From: Candidatus Brocadiaceae bacterium S225
GTDB taxonomy: Bacteria > Planctomycetota > Brocadiia > Brocadiales > Scalinduaceae
Direction: 5' to 3'
Length of the DNA stretch: 64,000 nt
Assembly (NCBI GenBank): GCA_007859995.1
Contig: SMSL01000002.1
Span: 186,001 to 250,000, forward strand
Shown here: one piece after another, positions 17,907-27,579 of the stretch
How the letters are laid out: each line of letters opens with the position of its first letter
Numbering within the stretch: position 1 is the stretch's first letter
Program-made: the position numbers and the translations under genes
Notes under the pieces: model-generated
The model's input: only the letters and a program-made list of their open reading frames with translations
Database searches by the model: none
Told to the model about the DNA's origin: nothing

Positions 17907-18494
17907 ATGAAAAAAGACCACAATGATTTTCAAATACTTAAGACTGTAGAGGCAGACTCGTCAGTTTCTCAAAGAAAGCTCTCTTCTCAAATGGAGCTTA
18001 ATGTAGCATCTGTGAACTTTGCCCTCAAGCGCTTAATCCAAAAAGGATTTGTTAAGAAGGAAGGTGAAAATCCAAGGCGTGTTAAGTATCATATCACTCC
18101 AGAAGGATTGAGGGAAAAGACACAGTTGGCATATAAGTTCTTTGATCGAAACATTCCTTATTATCATGAGGTTAGAAATGACATAGAAGCCAGGATTGTA
18201 AAAGCTACTGATGGTAAAAAAGTCAGTTTAGCTATTTATGGAGCGAGTGATCTTTCAGAGATAACGTACATGGTGGTAACAAAAATGGGTTGGAACTTTC
18301 TCGGGTTCTATCTTGAGAATTCAAAAATTACTAAGGGAAAAATACTGGATTACAATTTTCAAAGTCTAGACTTGCTTAAGGGTGGCCATAAATGTCTGTT
18401 GCTGCTTGCAGATAAATGTCCGGCAGATGTTTTGAAGGATATAGGCAAAAAGAACATCGAGACATTGAGTTTAGTGGGTTACAACATTAATTGA
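17907..18494 (+). CDS. Winged-helix (MarR/EPS-associated type) regulator with Rossmann-like domain
   Basis: An N-terminal winged helix (residues about 1-75; SQRKLSSQMELNVASVNFALKRLIQKGFVKKE) resembles MarR-like regulators found in polysaccharide gene regions. The second half (about 100-195) looks like a Rossmann-type domain (KKVSLAIYGASDLSEITYMVV) and may sense a nucleotide-like ligand. 195 residues. RBS GGGGA precedes ATG. A truncated duplicate lies 580 bp upstream, so the pair arose by tandem duplication. No target genes are adjacent. Confidence 0.78.
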   Translation: MKKDHNDFQILKTVEADSSVSQRKLSSQMELNVASVNFALKRLIQKGFVKKEGENPRRVKYHITPEGLREKTQLAYKFFDRNIPYYHEVRNDIEARIVKATDGKKVSLAIYGASDLSEITYMVVTKMGWNFLGFYLENSKITKGKILDYNFQSLDLLKGGHKCLLLLADKCPADVLKDIGKKNIETLSLVGYNIN

Positions 18495-18541
18495 AAACCT
18501 CTTTTTTAGGTTGTCTTTACAGGGACGTAAATTCATGACCT

Positions 18542-19156
18542 TTATTTGACGTTGGGCCTTTCCACAATCTTCTCTGTTAAATCAAAATTGTTTGCAAGAT
18601 AGTCTCTCGAAAGCTCTTTAACAACACTCTCACATAATCCAGGTTTTTGCTTACGCAGGTGTTGAAGAAAGACTCGTACCGTCTCTTTGAATAATCCGTA
18701 ACGGAATAATATTTGAAGCCATCCATGTATGAAGAATGAATCGGTTCGTTGCTTCTTTAATGACGTACTGCATGCATCAGCAAACTTCAGCGTCAATTCT
18801 TGAAACAGAGTCTTTGCTTTCTCGTCTTTGTCCAGACGGCAATAAAACTTAAACAGAGTAGTATAGTCTACAAGTTGTGCTTTATCTAAAGGGGTATTGG
18901 TAGCAATTAACCAATCGATACGGCGTAGAAATTGATATTCTGCTTCTCTCCATGTAAGTTTCTCTATTCCCATAAAAATGAGTATGGATATAGTGGTCTT
19001 TACCGATTTATTTGGTCTGCCAACTTTTTCTACACTATAGAAATCTCTAAATTCGTCTTCGTCAATTAAAGGATAAATCAACAGAGTCATAATATGGAGT
19101 GCGGTAACCCTGTTACCGCTGTTTATAATAGCATCGACACGGTCGATGCACTCCAT
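18542..19156 (-). pseudogene. Truncated DUF772-type transposase (IS1182-like)
   Basis: Residues about 23-150 resemble the N-terminal DUF772 region of IS1182/IS5-like transposases (VGRPNKSVKTTISIL, RRIDWLIATNTPLDKAQLVDYTTL). The DDE catalytic domain is entirely missing, so it cannot be active. The first 22 codons (MECIDRVDAIINSG...ALHI) are not transposase: they are the minus-strand reading of the double-hairpin repeat at 19091-19159. The native start may have been the ATG at 19090 or was lost. Confidence 0.82.
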
Positions 19157-19159
19157 ATT
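19091..19159. repeat. Double-hairpin repeat, copy 1 (GGAGTGC...GCACTCC)
   Basis: A 69-bp element with outer 12-bp perfect inverted repeats AATATGGAGTGC (19091-19102) and GCACTCCATATT (19148-19159). Inside are two hairpins: GCGGTAAC/GTTACCGC (19101-19119, loop CCT) and GCATCGAC/GTCGATGC (19131-19149, loop ACG). A second copy is at 49948-50005. It overlaps the start of the truncated transposase ORF. Confidence 0.88.
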
Positions 19160-19348
19160 TCTCTGAAAGAACCATTTTGTTTTATTTCCTCCTTGTCTTT
19201 TTATATTCCGGTTATTGGGTTGAAAACCGACGGTTTAGAGTGGTATTATGTGGTTCATGCTTAGGAGGGTATCTCATGCAGGAAGTCTGTAAATCGGTAT
19301 AAAGATTGCGAAAAGAGATTTGTCATTACAAAAAGGTGACCATTAAGA

Positions 19349-21829
19349 ATGACAGAACACAGAAATGTAAACTCAAAAAAAGGATCGGTAAATTATAAGA
19401 TCAGGTTGGCTGTCCAGACAGTTGTACTTGCCGCATTCATTTGTCTGTTAATATTTGCAGATCCCATTGCAGAGAAGGATGGAGCGGTAGATATCTTTCT
19501 TTGCATGAGTCCGCTTTCTGCAATTGGTGCAATGGTAGCAGCAAAGGAATTTATTGTAAGGTATTGGCCTGCTTTAATTGTATTGGCAACATCCGTTTTT
19601 TTTGGCCGTTTCTTCTGCGGCTGGATATGTCCTCTCGGAACGACTCTTGATATTACCGACAGTTTACTTAAAAAACGAAGAAAGAACGTTTCGTATAAGA
19701 TTTATGATGGCAAAAGGCTGAAGTATTATATATTAGCGTTTCTTCTTTTAAGCCTGTTTATAGGCCACCAGATGGTCGGTTGGCTTGATCCGATCAGCAT
19801 TGCAACAAATGCATATACTATTGTTATCCATCCTTACTTCGTCTCTCTCATCAACTCATTTTTTGGCTTTCTCCACGAATTCTATTTTATCAGTTTTGTA
19901 AGTGATCCTGTCCATGCTTTTCTAAAGGAAGCGTTGTTCGCACTGCAGGCGCCGTTTTTCAGGGGACATTTCACTTTTCTGGTAGTTATATCTGTAATCA
20001 TTTTCTTGGGCCTGTTTTACAAGAGATACTGGTGCAGGAACCTGTGTCCATTGGGGGCGTTGTTTGCGCTGTTGTCAGGTTGGTCGATGTTTAAACGAGT
20101 AGTTGGGGAGAATATTTGTGATAGTTGTGACAGGTGCAATGTAGATTGTAAGATGGGGGCCATTGATGATACGGGCATGAAAACTCAGGCAGGTGAGTGT
20201 GTTTTGTGCATGAAATGCCAGGCTATATGTCATACCAGCGCTGTCAGGTTTATGCGTAAACAGCCTACGGAACAAGACGAACCAATTAATTTGACAAAGA
20301 GGGGTTTTGTAACTGCATGCATTTCAAGTGCAGTTGTCGCGCCTCTTCTATCACTAAACTTTCAAAAGAAAAAGAGCCAGGGTAATCTAGGAATTATACG
20401 TCCTCCGGGTTCGATTCCTGAAGATAAATTCCGGGCTAAGTGCATACGGTGTGGAGAGTGTATGAGAGTTTGCAAAACGAATGGTCTGCACCCGACAATT
20501 TTGGAAGCAGATCTGAGTGGGATGTGGACTCCACAGCTGATTCCGCGGATCGGATATTGCGCGCATGATTGTGTGCTATGTACAAGGGTCTGTCCTTCGG
20601 GGGCAATTACCAGGCTTTCTAAGGAGAAGAAGCAGCGTCTGGCAATAGGAAAGGCCAGAATCAACAGGAACAGATGCATTCCGTGGGTAGGCTATGCGCG
20701 ATTGCCGGATTTAGACAAGAATTGGGAGGATGTCAGTTGTGGTGTGTGTGAAGAGGTCTGTCCCGTCCCAACAAAAGCAATTCATTTCAATACATATGTT
20801 CATGGTAACGGTAAAGAGATTAGAAGGGTTTATGTAAGAGAAGAAGCTTGTATCGGATGCGGTTTTTGTGAGAAGGTCTGTCCTGTAAACGGACGTTCCG
20901 CAATAGTTGTTGAAGGGATACAACCCCAGGTAATTGTAAAGGATATGAGTACAACGGAAGGTGGCCTCTTTCCTGTATCTATTGAACAATGGAAAAGAAA
21001 AGAAAGGACTAGCGTATATGCGGGCAAAGACAAGCTTTTTGAATATATGAATGGAGGTGCAGAAGTTTATCTCTCTTATTCATTTATACAAGTGTCAACC
21101 GCTACATATATTAAAAGCAATACTGATAAATCTGTTAAAGTTAATATCTGGGAATTTGGTAACTCTGATGATGCCTACGGTATATATGCAAAAGACAGAG
21201 CGGGGCAAGGCATAAATATTGGAAATGAAGCCGCGCTATATGAAAATTATTTGTGGGTATGGAAAGATAAGTATTTCATAAGTATTGAACCATACAGTGG
21301 CAGTATCAGTCCTGATGATGTGACTTTTGTCGGTACTTCCATCGTCGACAATCTCCCTTCCGGTAAAGTACGTTTACCGGTTATTTTGGGATATTTACCT
21401 GAGGATGGATACGTCCAGAGAAGTTCAAGGTATTTTCATGAAAAGATAATCCTGGATAATCTATACATTTCAGACAGGTTCATCGAAAAAAATGTGTTTA
21501 ACCTCAGCGAACAAACAGATGCGGTAGTTGCTGATTATAAATCGGTTAAAAGCCGTTCGCCTTTCAAGCTGCTGGTAGTTAAATATACCGATAAGCACGT
21601 TGCAGAGGAGTCGTTCAACAATTTCGTTGAATTGAGAGAATCGTGGGGAGAAAAGAATCTGGATACTAATGGGTTACATACATTTGAGGATTTGAAGGGT
21701 AGATTCAGCAGTATAGCGTGTGTTGATAATATTATAATTGCCACGTTTTTCGTAGAAACCAGAGAGAAATCTGAATTGCATATCAGTGCGGCGGTATCAA
21801 AGGCTAAAGCCATTCAGGGCAATGACTAA
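19349..21829 (+). CDS. Membrane polyferredoxin fused to a C-terminal DUF6599-like domain
   Basis: 826-residue electron-transfer protein. Residues 1-250 are a NapH/NosR-like membrane part with about five helices and the paired CGWICPLG (90-97) and CRNLCPLG (229-236) motifs. Several [4Fe-4S]-type clusters follow: 257-267, 284-294, 365-375, 404-415, 464-471 and 501-511 (CIGCGFCEKVCP). A hydrophobic stretch preceded by TKRGF (316-336) resembles a Tat-like anchor, as if a NapG-like protein had been joined in. Residues about 550-826 (DKLFEYMNGGAEVYLSYSF...) form a DUF6599-like domain. Likely a quinol-linked electron conduit. Partner unknown; no reductase gene is adjacent. RBS AAAGGTG precedes ATG. 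Confidence 0.85.
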   Translation: MTEHRNVNSKKGSVNYKIRLAVQTVVLAAFICLLIFADPIAEKDGAVDIFLCMSPLSAIGAMVAAKEFIVRYWPALIVLATSVFFGRFFCGWICPLGTTLDITDSLLKKRRKNVSYKIYDGKRLKYYILAFLLLSLFIGHQMVGWLDPISIATNAYTIVIHPYFVSLINSFFGFLHEFYFISFVSDPVHAFLKEALFALQAPFFRGHFTFLVVISVIIFLGLFYKRYWCRNLCPLGALFALLSGWSMFKRVVGENICDSCDRCNVDCKMGAIDDTGMKTQAGECVLCMKCQAICHTSAVRFMRKQPTEQDEPINLTKRGFVTACISSAVVAPLLSLNFQKKKSQGNLGIIRPPGSIPEDKFRAKCIRCGECMRVCKTNGLHPTILEADLSGMWTPQLIPRIGYCAHDCVLCTRVCPSGAITRLSKEKKQRLAIGKARINRNRCIPWVGYARLPDLDKNWEDVSCGVCEEVCPVPTKAIHFNTYVHGNGKEIRRVYVREEACIGCGFCEKVCPVNGRSAIVVEGIQPQVIVKDMSTTEGGLFPVSIEQWKRKERTSVYAGKDKLFEYMNGGAEVYLSYSFIQVSTATYIKSNTDKSVKVNIWEFGNSDDAYGIYAKDRAGQGINIGNEAALYENYLWVWKDKYFISIEPYSGSISPDDVTFVGTSIVDNLPSGKVRLPVILGYLPEDGYVQRSSRYFHEKIILDNLYISDRFIEKNVFNLSEQTDAVVADYKSVKSRSPFKLLVVKYTDKHVAEESFNNFVELRESWGEKNLDTNGLHTFEDLKGRFSSIACVDNIIIATFFVETREKSELHISAAVSKAKAIQGND

Positions 21830-21896
21830 GTTTTTGTTGGAAATTCAAAAACCGTTGTGATATATTATGCGATACTATATATTTAAGGAGATTGAT

Positions 21897-22166
21897 ATGG
21901 GAATAGAAAAAGGTCTGAAAACAGAAATAATTACGAGTAATAAAGTTCATGATACCGATACGGGTTCTCCGGAAGTACAAGTTGCTTTGTTGACGGAACG
22001 GATAAAACATCTGAGTGATCATCTTAAAGAACACAAAAAGGATCATACGTCCAGGCGTGGATTGCTTATGATGGTTGGTAAAAGGGCTAGATTGCTGAAA
22101 TATCTTACTAGAAAAAATGAAGAAGGTTATAAGAGCCTGATAAAGAAGTTGGGCATACGTCGTTAA
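21897..22166 (+). CDS. rpsO: 30S ribosomal protein S15
   Basis: Binds the central domain of 16S rRNA and is needed early in 30S assembly. The sequence has the family hallmark [19 protein letters not shown], then [22 protein letters not shown]. The start is set at ATG 21897 (MGIEKGLK), preceded by AAGGAG. The upstream ATG at 21867 would add ten non-conserved residues. 89 residues is the normal size. It leads into pnp 24 bp later, the classic rpsO-pnp order. Confidence 0.97.
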   Translation: MGIEKGLKTEIITSNKVHDTDTGSPEVQVALLTERIKHLSDHLKEHKKDHTSRRGLLMMVGKRARLLKYLTRKNEEGYKSLIKKLGIRR

Positions 22167-22190
22167 ATAGGTTGGTGAAAGGATTTTACA

Positions 22191-24293
22191 GTGAAAAATA
22201 TAGTTGAAGAGACGGTTGGTGGAGTGGTTATGAGCATTGAGTCCGGCGAAGTTGCAACGCAGGCGGATGGCTCTGTTATAGTCCGTTATGGCGATACAGT
22301 CGTTTTGTCCACAGCGGTATGTGGCGATCCGAAGGGTGGTGACTTCCTCCCGATGACGGTCGATTATAGAGAGAAAACGTACGCAGTCGGAAAATTTCCT
22401 GGTGGGTTTTTTAAGCGAGAAAGCAGACCCTCAAACAAGGAAATATTAACAATGAGGATGACAGACAGGCCAATGCGTCCCCTTTTCCCAAAAGGATATA
22501 CAAATGAGGTGCAGGTAATGTCGGTAGTCTTATCTGCTGATAAAGAAACCGATCCTGATGTTATTTCTATGGTAGGCGCCTCTGCTGCAGTATCATTATC
22601 CGGTATGCCGTTTAATGGCCCTACCGGTTCAGTGAGAGTAGGTTTAATAAATGATGAATTTGTAATTAATCCTAAAAATTCAGAACTTGCAACCAGTAGT
22701 ATAAACTTGGTTGTTTCGGGAACGGAAGAAGCGGTAATGATGGTAGAATCTTCCGGCAAGGAGGTTTCTGAGGATAAGTTTGTTGATGCAATAATGTTCG
22801 GTTTTGAAGAAATCAAAAAGATTGTGCAGATGCAAAAAAAATTGATTTCACTATGCGGGAAGGAGAAACAGATACATGCGATTCCAACAATAGATTCCGA
22901 ACTTTATGATGACATAAAGGCCAGGGTCTATGAAGAGATTAAGGTACAATCTGTAGTCAAAGGGAAGCTTGCCCGTAAAAAGGCGTTAAAAGAAGCGCGT
23001 GGTAAATTTATTGAAGAATATTGTACTGATGCAGATGACGAAGATAAAAAGAATAAGGCTAAGGAAATTTATGGAGTGCTTGTAGAACGAGCAGTGCAGG
23101 AACAAATTATTAATGAGAAAAAGAGACTTGACGGTAGAGGTCTCACTGATATAAGGCCAATTACGAGTAAGGTTAGTTTCTTACCGCGAACTCACGGCTC
23201 TGCCCTGTTTACCAGGGGAGAAACTCAGGCACTCGTAGTCGCTACGCTCGGAACGGCAATGGATGACCAGCGTGTAGACGGCTTGGTAGACGGATACGCA
23301 AAGAAGTTTATGCTGGATTATAATTTTCCGCCATTTTGTGTAGGTGAAGCGAAACCAATTCGTGGACCGGGTAGACGGGAAATTGGCCATGGTACTTTAG
23401 CTGAAAAGGCCTTGGAACCAATGGTCCCTGCATTTGAAGATTTCCCTTATACAATACGAATAGTGTCCGATATTCTCGAATCTAATGGATCGTCTTCAAT
23501 GGCTACTGTTTGTGGTGGCACGCTTTGCATGATGGATGCTGGTATTCCGATGAAACGGCCAGTTGCCGGGATAGCAATGGGGTTGATAAAAGAGGGTGAG
23601 GAAATTCGAATACTATCCGATATTTTAGGTGATGAGGATCATCTGGGCGCGATGGACTTTAAAGTCGCGGGAACAGAGGTTGGTATTACTGCCCTTCAGA
23701 TGGACTTGAAGATAACAGGTATAAGTGAGCAAATTATGAGAGACGCGCTTGCTCAGGCGAAAGAGGGGAGGATGCATATTTTGAAGGAAATGCAAGCCGC
23801 CATTGAGAAACCTCGAAGTGAGATTTCAATTTATGCTCCGAAGCTCGTTAAAATTAAAATAAATCCGGAAAAGATTGGATTGGTTATAGGCCCAGGTGGC
23901 AAAAATATCAAGAAGATACAAGAGGAATCATCGTCACGAATAGAAATAGAAGAAGATGGGACCATAATAATTTCAGCGGCTACTCTTGAATCAGTAGAAC
24001 TTGCTAAGACCTATATTAGGGGGCTTACAGATGACGCTGAAGTAGGGAAAATATACAATGGTAAAATCGTTTCCGTAAAAGAGTATGGTGTCTTTGTTGA
24101 AATAATGCCGGGCAAAGAAGGCCTGGTGCATATTTCAGAGCTTTCTAATGATTATATTGAGAAAGTTGAAGATGTGGTAAAAATGGGCGACGAAGTTAAA
24201 GTAAAACTGATAGGTATAGATGATCAGAAAAGACTGAAGCTCAGCAGAAAAGCTGCTCTTACGGATGAAATTACTGCTAAAGCCAGTACATAA
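22191..24293 (+). CDS. pnp: Polyribonucleotide nucleotidyltransferase
   Basis: Phosphorolytic 3'-5' exoribonuclease of RNA decay. Two RNase PH-like halves (first about 10-145, second about 305-535), an all-helical linker, then KH (about 548-610, with IGPGGKNIKKI) and S1 (about 620-690, with GVFVEIMPGKEGLVHISEL) domains. Start is GTG at 22191 behind AAAGGA. Length of 700 is normal. Cotranscribed with rpsO; a strong terminator follows at 24343. Confidence 0.98.
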   Translation: MKNIVEETVGGVVMSIESGEVATQADGSVIVRYGDTVVLSTAVCGDPKGGDFLPMTVDYREKTYAVGKFPGGFFKRESRPSNKEILTMRMTDRPMRPLFPKGYTNEVQVMSVVLSADKETDPDVISMVGASAAVSLSGMPFNGPTGSVRVGLINDEFVINPKNSELATSSINLVVSGTEEAVMMVESSGKEVSEDKFVDAIMFGFEEIKKIVQMQKKLISLCGKEKQIHAIPTIDSELYDDIKARVYEEIKVQSVVKGKLARKKALKEARGKFIEEYCTDADDEDKKNKAKEIYGVLVERAVQEQIINEKKRLDGRGLTDIRPITSKVSFLPRTHGSALFTRGETQALVVATLGTAMDDQRVDGLVDGYAKKFMLDYNFPPFCVGEAKPIRGPGRREIGHGTLAEKALEPMVPAFEDFPYTIRIVSDILESNGSSSMATVCGGTLCMMDAGIPMKRPVAGIAMGLIKEGEEIRILSDILGDEDHLGAMDFKVAGTEVGITALQMDLKITGISEQIMRDALAQAKEGRMHILKEMQAAIEKPRSEISIYAPKLVKIKINPEKIGLVIGPGGKNIKKIQEESSSRIEIEEDGTIIISAATLESVELAKTYIRGLTDDAEVGKIYNGKIVSVKEYGVFVEIMPGKEGLVHISELSNDYIEKVEDVVKMGDEVKVKLIGIDDQKRLKLSRKAALTDEITAKAST

Positions 24294-24342
24294 ATAGTTG
24301 GATAATATTACAACCTGTTTCTGCTTATTTATTAATAAATTA

Positions 24343-24388
24343 AAGCCAGGAGAGTAGATTTATATGCTTTCCTGGCTTATTTTTTTTT
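24343..24388 (+). terminator. Rho-independent terminator of rpsO-pnp
   Basis: Stem AAGCCAGGA (24343-24351) pairs with TCCTGGCTT (24370-24378), followed by A and a run of T residues. Located 49 bp after pnp. Confidence 0.9.
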
Positions 24389-24414
24389 GAGTATATTCTA
24401 ATGGTCTGGAAAGT

Positions 24415-25125
24415 ATGCCAAAGAATGATTTTGATTCCGGAGAATTAAATTATCTTAATACGTTGGCTGCCGGTTTAGTGCATGAAATTAAGAATCCTTT
24501 AAACTCTATAAGCATTAATTTACAGCTGCTTAATGAAGATCTACAAGATCGAAATTCAGCGAAAGATGCAAAAATGTCGAGCAGGGTTCAACTGTTACAG
24601 AAGGAAGTCTGTAGATTAGATAGTATACTTAGCGATTTTTTGAGATTTGCCAAGAGGCCTCTACTTCACTTTGAGGAATGTGATATTAATGGAATTATAG
24701 AAAGTGTGCTGGATTTTATTGGTCCTGAAGCTATGCAGAATTCTATCAGAGTCCTTAAAAGTTTTGATACAAAATTGCCAAAATGTAATCTGGACAGTAG
24801 CGCAATAAAGCAAGCTTTGCTAAACGTAATTCTGAATGCGCAACAGGCGATGCCGAATGGTGGAGAACTTATAGTAAGAACTTATCAAAATGGCGAGAAT
24901 ATTTTTATCGATATTACAGATACCGGTGTTGGAATTCAAAAAGGCAAAATTGATAAAATATTTCAAGTGTACTTTTCAACAAAAAAAACAGGAACTGGTC
25001 TCGGGTTGCCTACTGCTAAAAGAATTATCGAAGAAAACAAAGGTACAATAGACATACGTAGTGAAGATGGTAAAGGAAGTAGTTTTTTAATTAAGCTTCC
25101 TGTTAGCAAATCTAAAGAAAAGTGA
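24415..25125 (+). CDS. Soluble sensor histidine kinase lacking a sensor domain
   Basis: 236-residue kinase with phospho-acceptor region LVHEIKNPLNSISINLQLL (His at about residue 23) almost at the N-terminus. HATPase motifs follow: NVILNAQQAMPNGG (N box), DTGVGI (G1) and GTGLGLPTAK (G2). No transmembrane or PAS domain is visible, so it must receive its signal through a partner protein. It ends 7 bp before the sigma-54 response regulator and clearly forms a two-component pair with it. RBS GGAAAG. Confidence 0.92.
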   Translation: MPKNDFDSGELNYLNTLAAGLVHEIKNPLNSISINLQLLNEDLQDRNSAKDAKMSSRVQLLQKEVCRLDSILSDFLRFAKRPLLHFEECDINGIIESVLDFIGPEAMQNSIRVLKSFDTKLPKCNLDSSAIKQALLNVILNAQQAMPNGGELIVRTYQNGENIFIDITDTGVGIQKGKIDKIFQVYFSTKKTGTGLGLPTAKRIIEENKGTIDIRSEDGKGSSFLIKLPVSKSKEK

Positions 25126-25132
25126 TATTGTA

Positions 25133-26485
25133 ATGAATGCAAACATTTTAATAATTGACGATGAAAAAGAGCAGGCTGACGCTATAGCAGAAAGCTTGAG
25201 AAAAGTCGGATATACATGTTCAACCGCTGTGAGTGGTAATAATGTACTTGATATAATTAGAAGAGACGAGATCGATGTTGTGATTACGGATTTGGTTATG
25301 CAAGAGATAGATGGGATGAGAATTTTAAGGGAAACAAAAGAGAATTCACCGGAAACAGAAGTTATTTTAATAACTGGCCATGGTAGCGTTGAAACCTCAG
25401 TTACTGCAATGCAAAAGGGAGCGGCGACATATCTTTTAAAACCGATAAATATAGACCATTTAAGAGCCGTTGTGGATAAAGTTGTTGAGAAGCAAAACAT
25501 AGTAAGAAGTAATATAGAATTGCATAAACAGCTTGAAGAAAAATTTGGTTTTGACGGTATTATAGGTAATAGCCAGCAAATGCATAAAATTTTTAATATA
25601 TTAAAACAGATTGCGTCAACTACTGCGACAGTTTTGATAGTAGGAGAAAGCGGTACAGGGAAAGAATTAATAGCCAGGGCAATTCATTACAACGGACCGC
25701 GCAAAAACCATCCTTTTGTAGAGTTAAACTCCGCTGCAATTTCAGAATCTCTTCTTGAAAGTGAGTTATTTGGGCACGAAAAAGGAGCATTTACAGGGGC
25801 TTTGTATCAGAGGAAAGGGAAATTTGAGTATGCAAACAATGGCTCTCTGTTCCTGGATGAAGTTGGTGACATGCCACTGACAACACAAGCAAAACTTTTA
25901 AGATTAATAGAAGACGGAAGAATTGTACGTATTGGTAGTAATGAATCCGTAAAGATAGACGTAAGGATTATAGCGGCTACCAATAAGGATTTGGGAGAGT
26001 TGGTAAAAGAGGGTAAATTTAGAGAAGATTTGTATTTCAGGTTTAATGTTATATGCCTGAGGCTGCCACCCCTAAGAGAGAGGCAGGAAGATATTTTCTT
26101 GTTGATGGATTCTTTTATTAAGGAGTTTTCTAAGAAAAACGGTAAGAACATTAAAGATATAACCTCGGACGCCAGGAAAATTCTTTTTCGGTATGATTGG
26201 CCTGGAAATATAAGAGAGCTCAGGAATTGTATTGAAAGTATGATTGTTTTTAATCAAACCGGAGTGCTTGAAATGAATGATATACCAGAACATATTTATA
26301 AGCGTAATAGGGCGGCTTTAACAGGCCCCGTTTTCCCGGTGGGTGTAACATTGGATGAAATGGAAAAAGAACTGATGAAGAATACACTGGCATATGTGGG
26401 CGGAAATAGAGGAGAGACAGCAAAGATACTGGGGATTGGTGAAAGAACGCTTTATAGAAAACTCGAAAAGTATGGTTTGAAATAA
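25133..26485 (+). CDS. NtrC-type sigma-54-dependent response regulator
   Basis: Receiver domain with phospho-acceptor D53 (ITDLVMQEIDG) and conserved LKP. The AAA+ domain (about 145-380) has Walker A GESGTGKE, a canonical GAFTGA loop and Walker B LFLDEVGDM. A Fis-type HTH (about 410-450, GETAKILGIGERTLYRKLEK) ends it. 450 residues, textbook NtrC layout. Target promoters are unknown; I found no convincing -24/-12 site near neighbouring genes. Confidence 0.95.
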   Translation: MNANILIIDDEKEQADAIAESLRKVGYTCSTAVSGNNVLDIIRRDEIDVVITDLVMQEIDGMRILRETKENSPETEVILITGHGSVETSVTAMQKGAATYLLKPINIDHLRAVVDKVVEKQNIVRSNIELHKQLEEKFGFDGIIGNSQQMHKIFNILKQIASTTATVLIVGESGTGKELIARAIHYNGPRKNHPFVELNSAAISESLLESELFGHEKGAFTGALYQRKGKFEYANNGSLFLDEVGDMPLTTQAKLLRLIEDGRIVRIGSNESVKIDVRIIAATNKDLGELVKEGKFREDLYFRFNVICLRLPPLRERQEDIFLLMDSFIKEFSKKNGKNIKDITSDARKILFRYDWPGNIRELRNCIESMIVFNQTGVLEMNDIPEHIYKRNRAALTGPVFPVGVTLDEMEKELMKNTLAYVGGNRGETAKILGIGERTLYRKLEKYGLK

Positions 26486-26697
26486 TATAAGGGATTTTGT
26501 CAACGTTCTCTTCCTCTGTCGTTGTAACAAAGTGTGCTATAGGATGTTTGGGCTCTTACTTTTAATGTAGTATACAACCAATCTTCCACATCCGAAAAAT
26601 GCGTACTGTTTACATATGGATGAACTTGACAATCTAATTTCATTATGTTAGTTTTGGCAGCAGTTTAACCTTTCTATTTTGTGTAAAATACTGGTAA

Positions 26698-27579
26698 ATG
26701 TCTATGCGATATCAAGTGACGGTGAGATATGGTATTTTAAAAAATGTCGAAAATGTTTTTACTCAAGACGTCGGTTTGAGAAAAGGTGATAAGATTGTAA
26801 TTCGATCTGCTCGTGGTGTGGAATTTGGTATAGTTATTTCACCGCCGTTGGAGTTGAATGGTGAAACTGATACTCCCGGAATGGGCGAGGTGTTGCACAG
26901 GTTAACTGAAGAGGAAGAGAAACAACAAGAAGAAATTGAAGAAAAAACAATCCCTTCAGAGTATAGTTTTTGTCAGGAAAAAATAAAAGAACATAATCTT
27001 CCAATGAAACTTGCCAGTGTGGAACATCTTCTGGGGAGTAAAAAAATAATATTTTACTTCCTGGCTAAAGGACGGGTTGACTTTAGAGAATTGGTTAAGG
27101 ATTTAGCGAAGAAGTACAAATCCCGGATTGAGATGAAGCAAATCGGTGTTCGGGATGAAGCTAAGTTGTTAGCTGAATATCAACACTGCGGTAGAGAACT
27201 TTGTTGCAGGACATTCCTGAAGAATCTGGAACCGGTTACTATGAAGATGGCCAAAAATCAGAAAGCGACGCTTGATCCGTCGAAAATTTCTGGTAGATGT
27301 GGCCGATTAATGTGTTGTCTGAGGTATGAAGATGATGCATATGAAGAGATGAAACACAATCTTCCAAAAAAAGGGACGTTAATAGCTACTACTAAAGGTG
27401 TTGGTGAAGTAGTAGATTTTGATATCTTACAACAAAAAATAACGATGATATCGAAAGATAAAAAAATGATTATTGTAAATAAAAATGAAATTTTAGAGCA
27501 AGTGAGAGGGGCACGGACCAGTGCTGGAAAAGGGTGTGGCTCTGGAGCCGAGTCTGGTTGTGGGAAGCATAGTGGGTAA
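26698..27579 (+). CDS. ricT: RicT/YaaT-like PSP1-domain protein
   Basis: PSP1 C-terminal-domain protein of the RicT (YaaT) family. In Bacillus, RicT belongs to the RicAFT complex, which affects RNase Y processing. The hallmark cysteines are present: HCGRELCCRTF (about residues 162-172) and GRCGRLMCCLRYED (about 198-211). The C-terminus is glycine- and cysteine-rich (GCGSGAESGCGKHSG). ATG at 26698 is the chosen start, although the RBS is weak. Its last 8 bases overlap the GTG start of metG, implying coupled translation. Confidence 0.88.
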   Translation: MSMRYQVTVRYGILKNVENVFTQDVGLRKGDKIVIRSARGVEFGIVISPPLELNGETDTPGMGEVLHRLTEEEEKQQEEIEEKTIPSEYSFCQEKIKEHNLPMKLASVEHLLGSKKIIFYFLAKGRVDFRELVKDLAKKYKSRIEMKQIGVRDEAKLLAEYQHCGRELCCRTFLKNLEPVTMKMAKNQKATLDPSKISGRCGRLMCCLRYEDDAYEEMKHNLPKKGTLIATTKGVGEVVDFDILQQKITMISKDKKMIIVNKNEILEQVRGARTSAGKGCGSGAESGCGKHSG

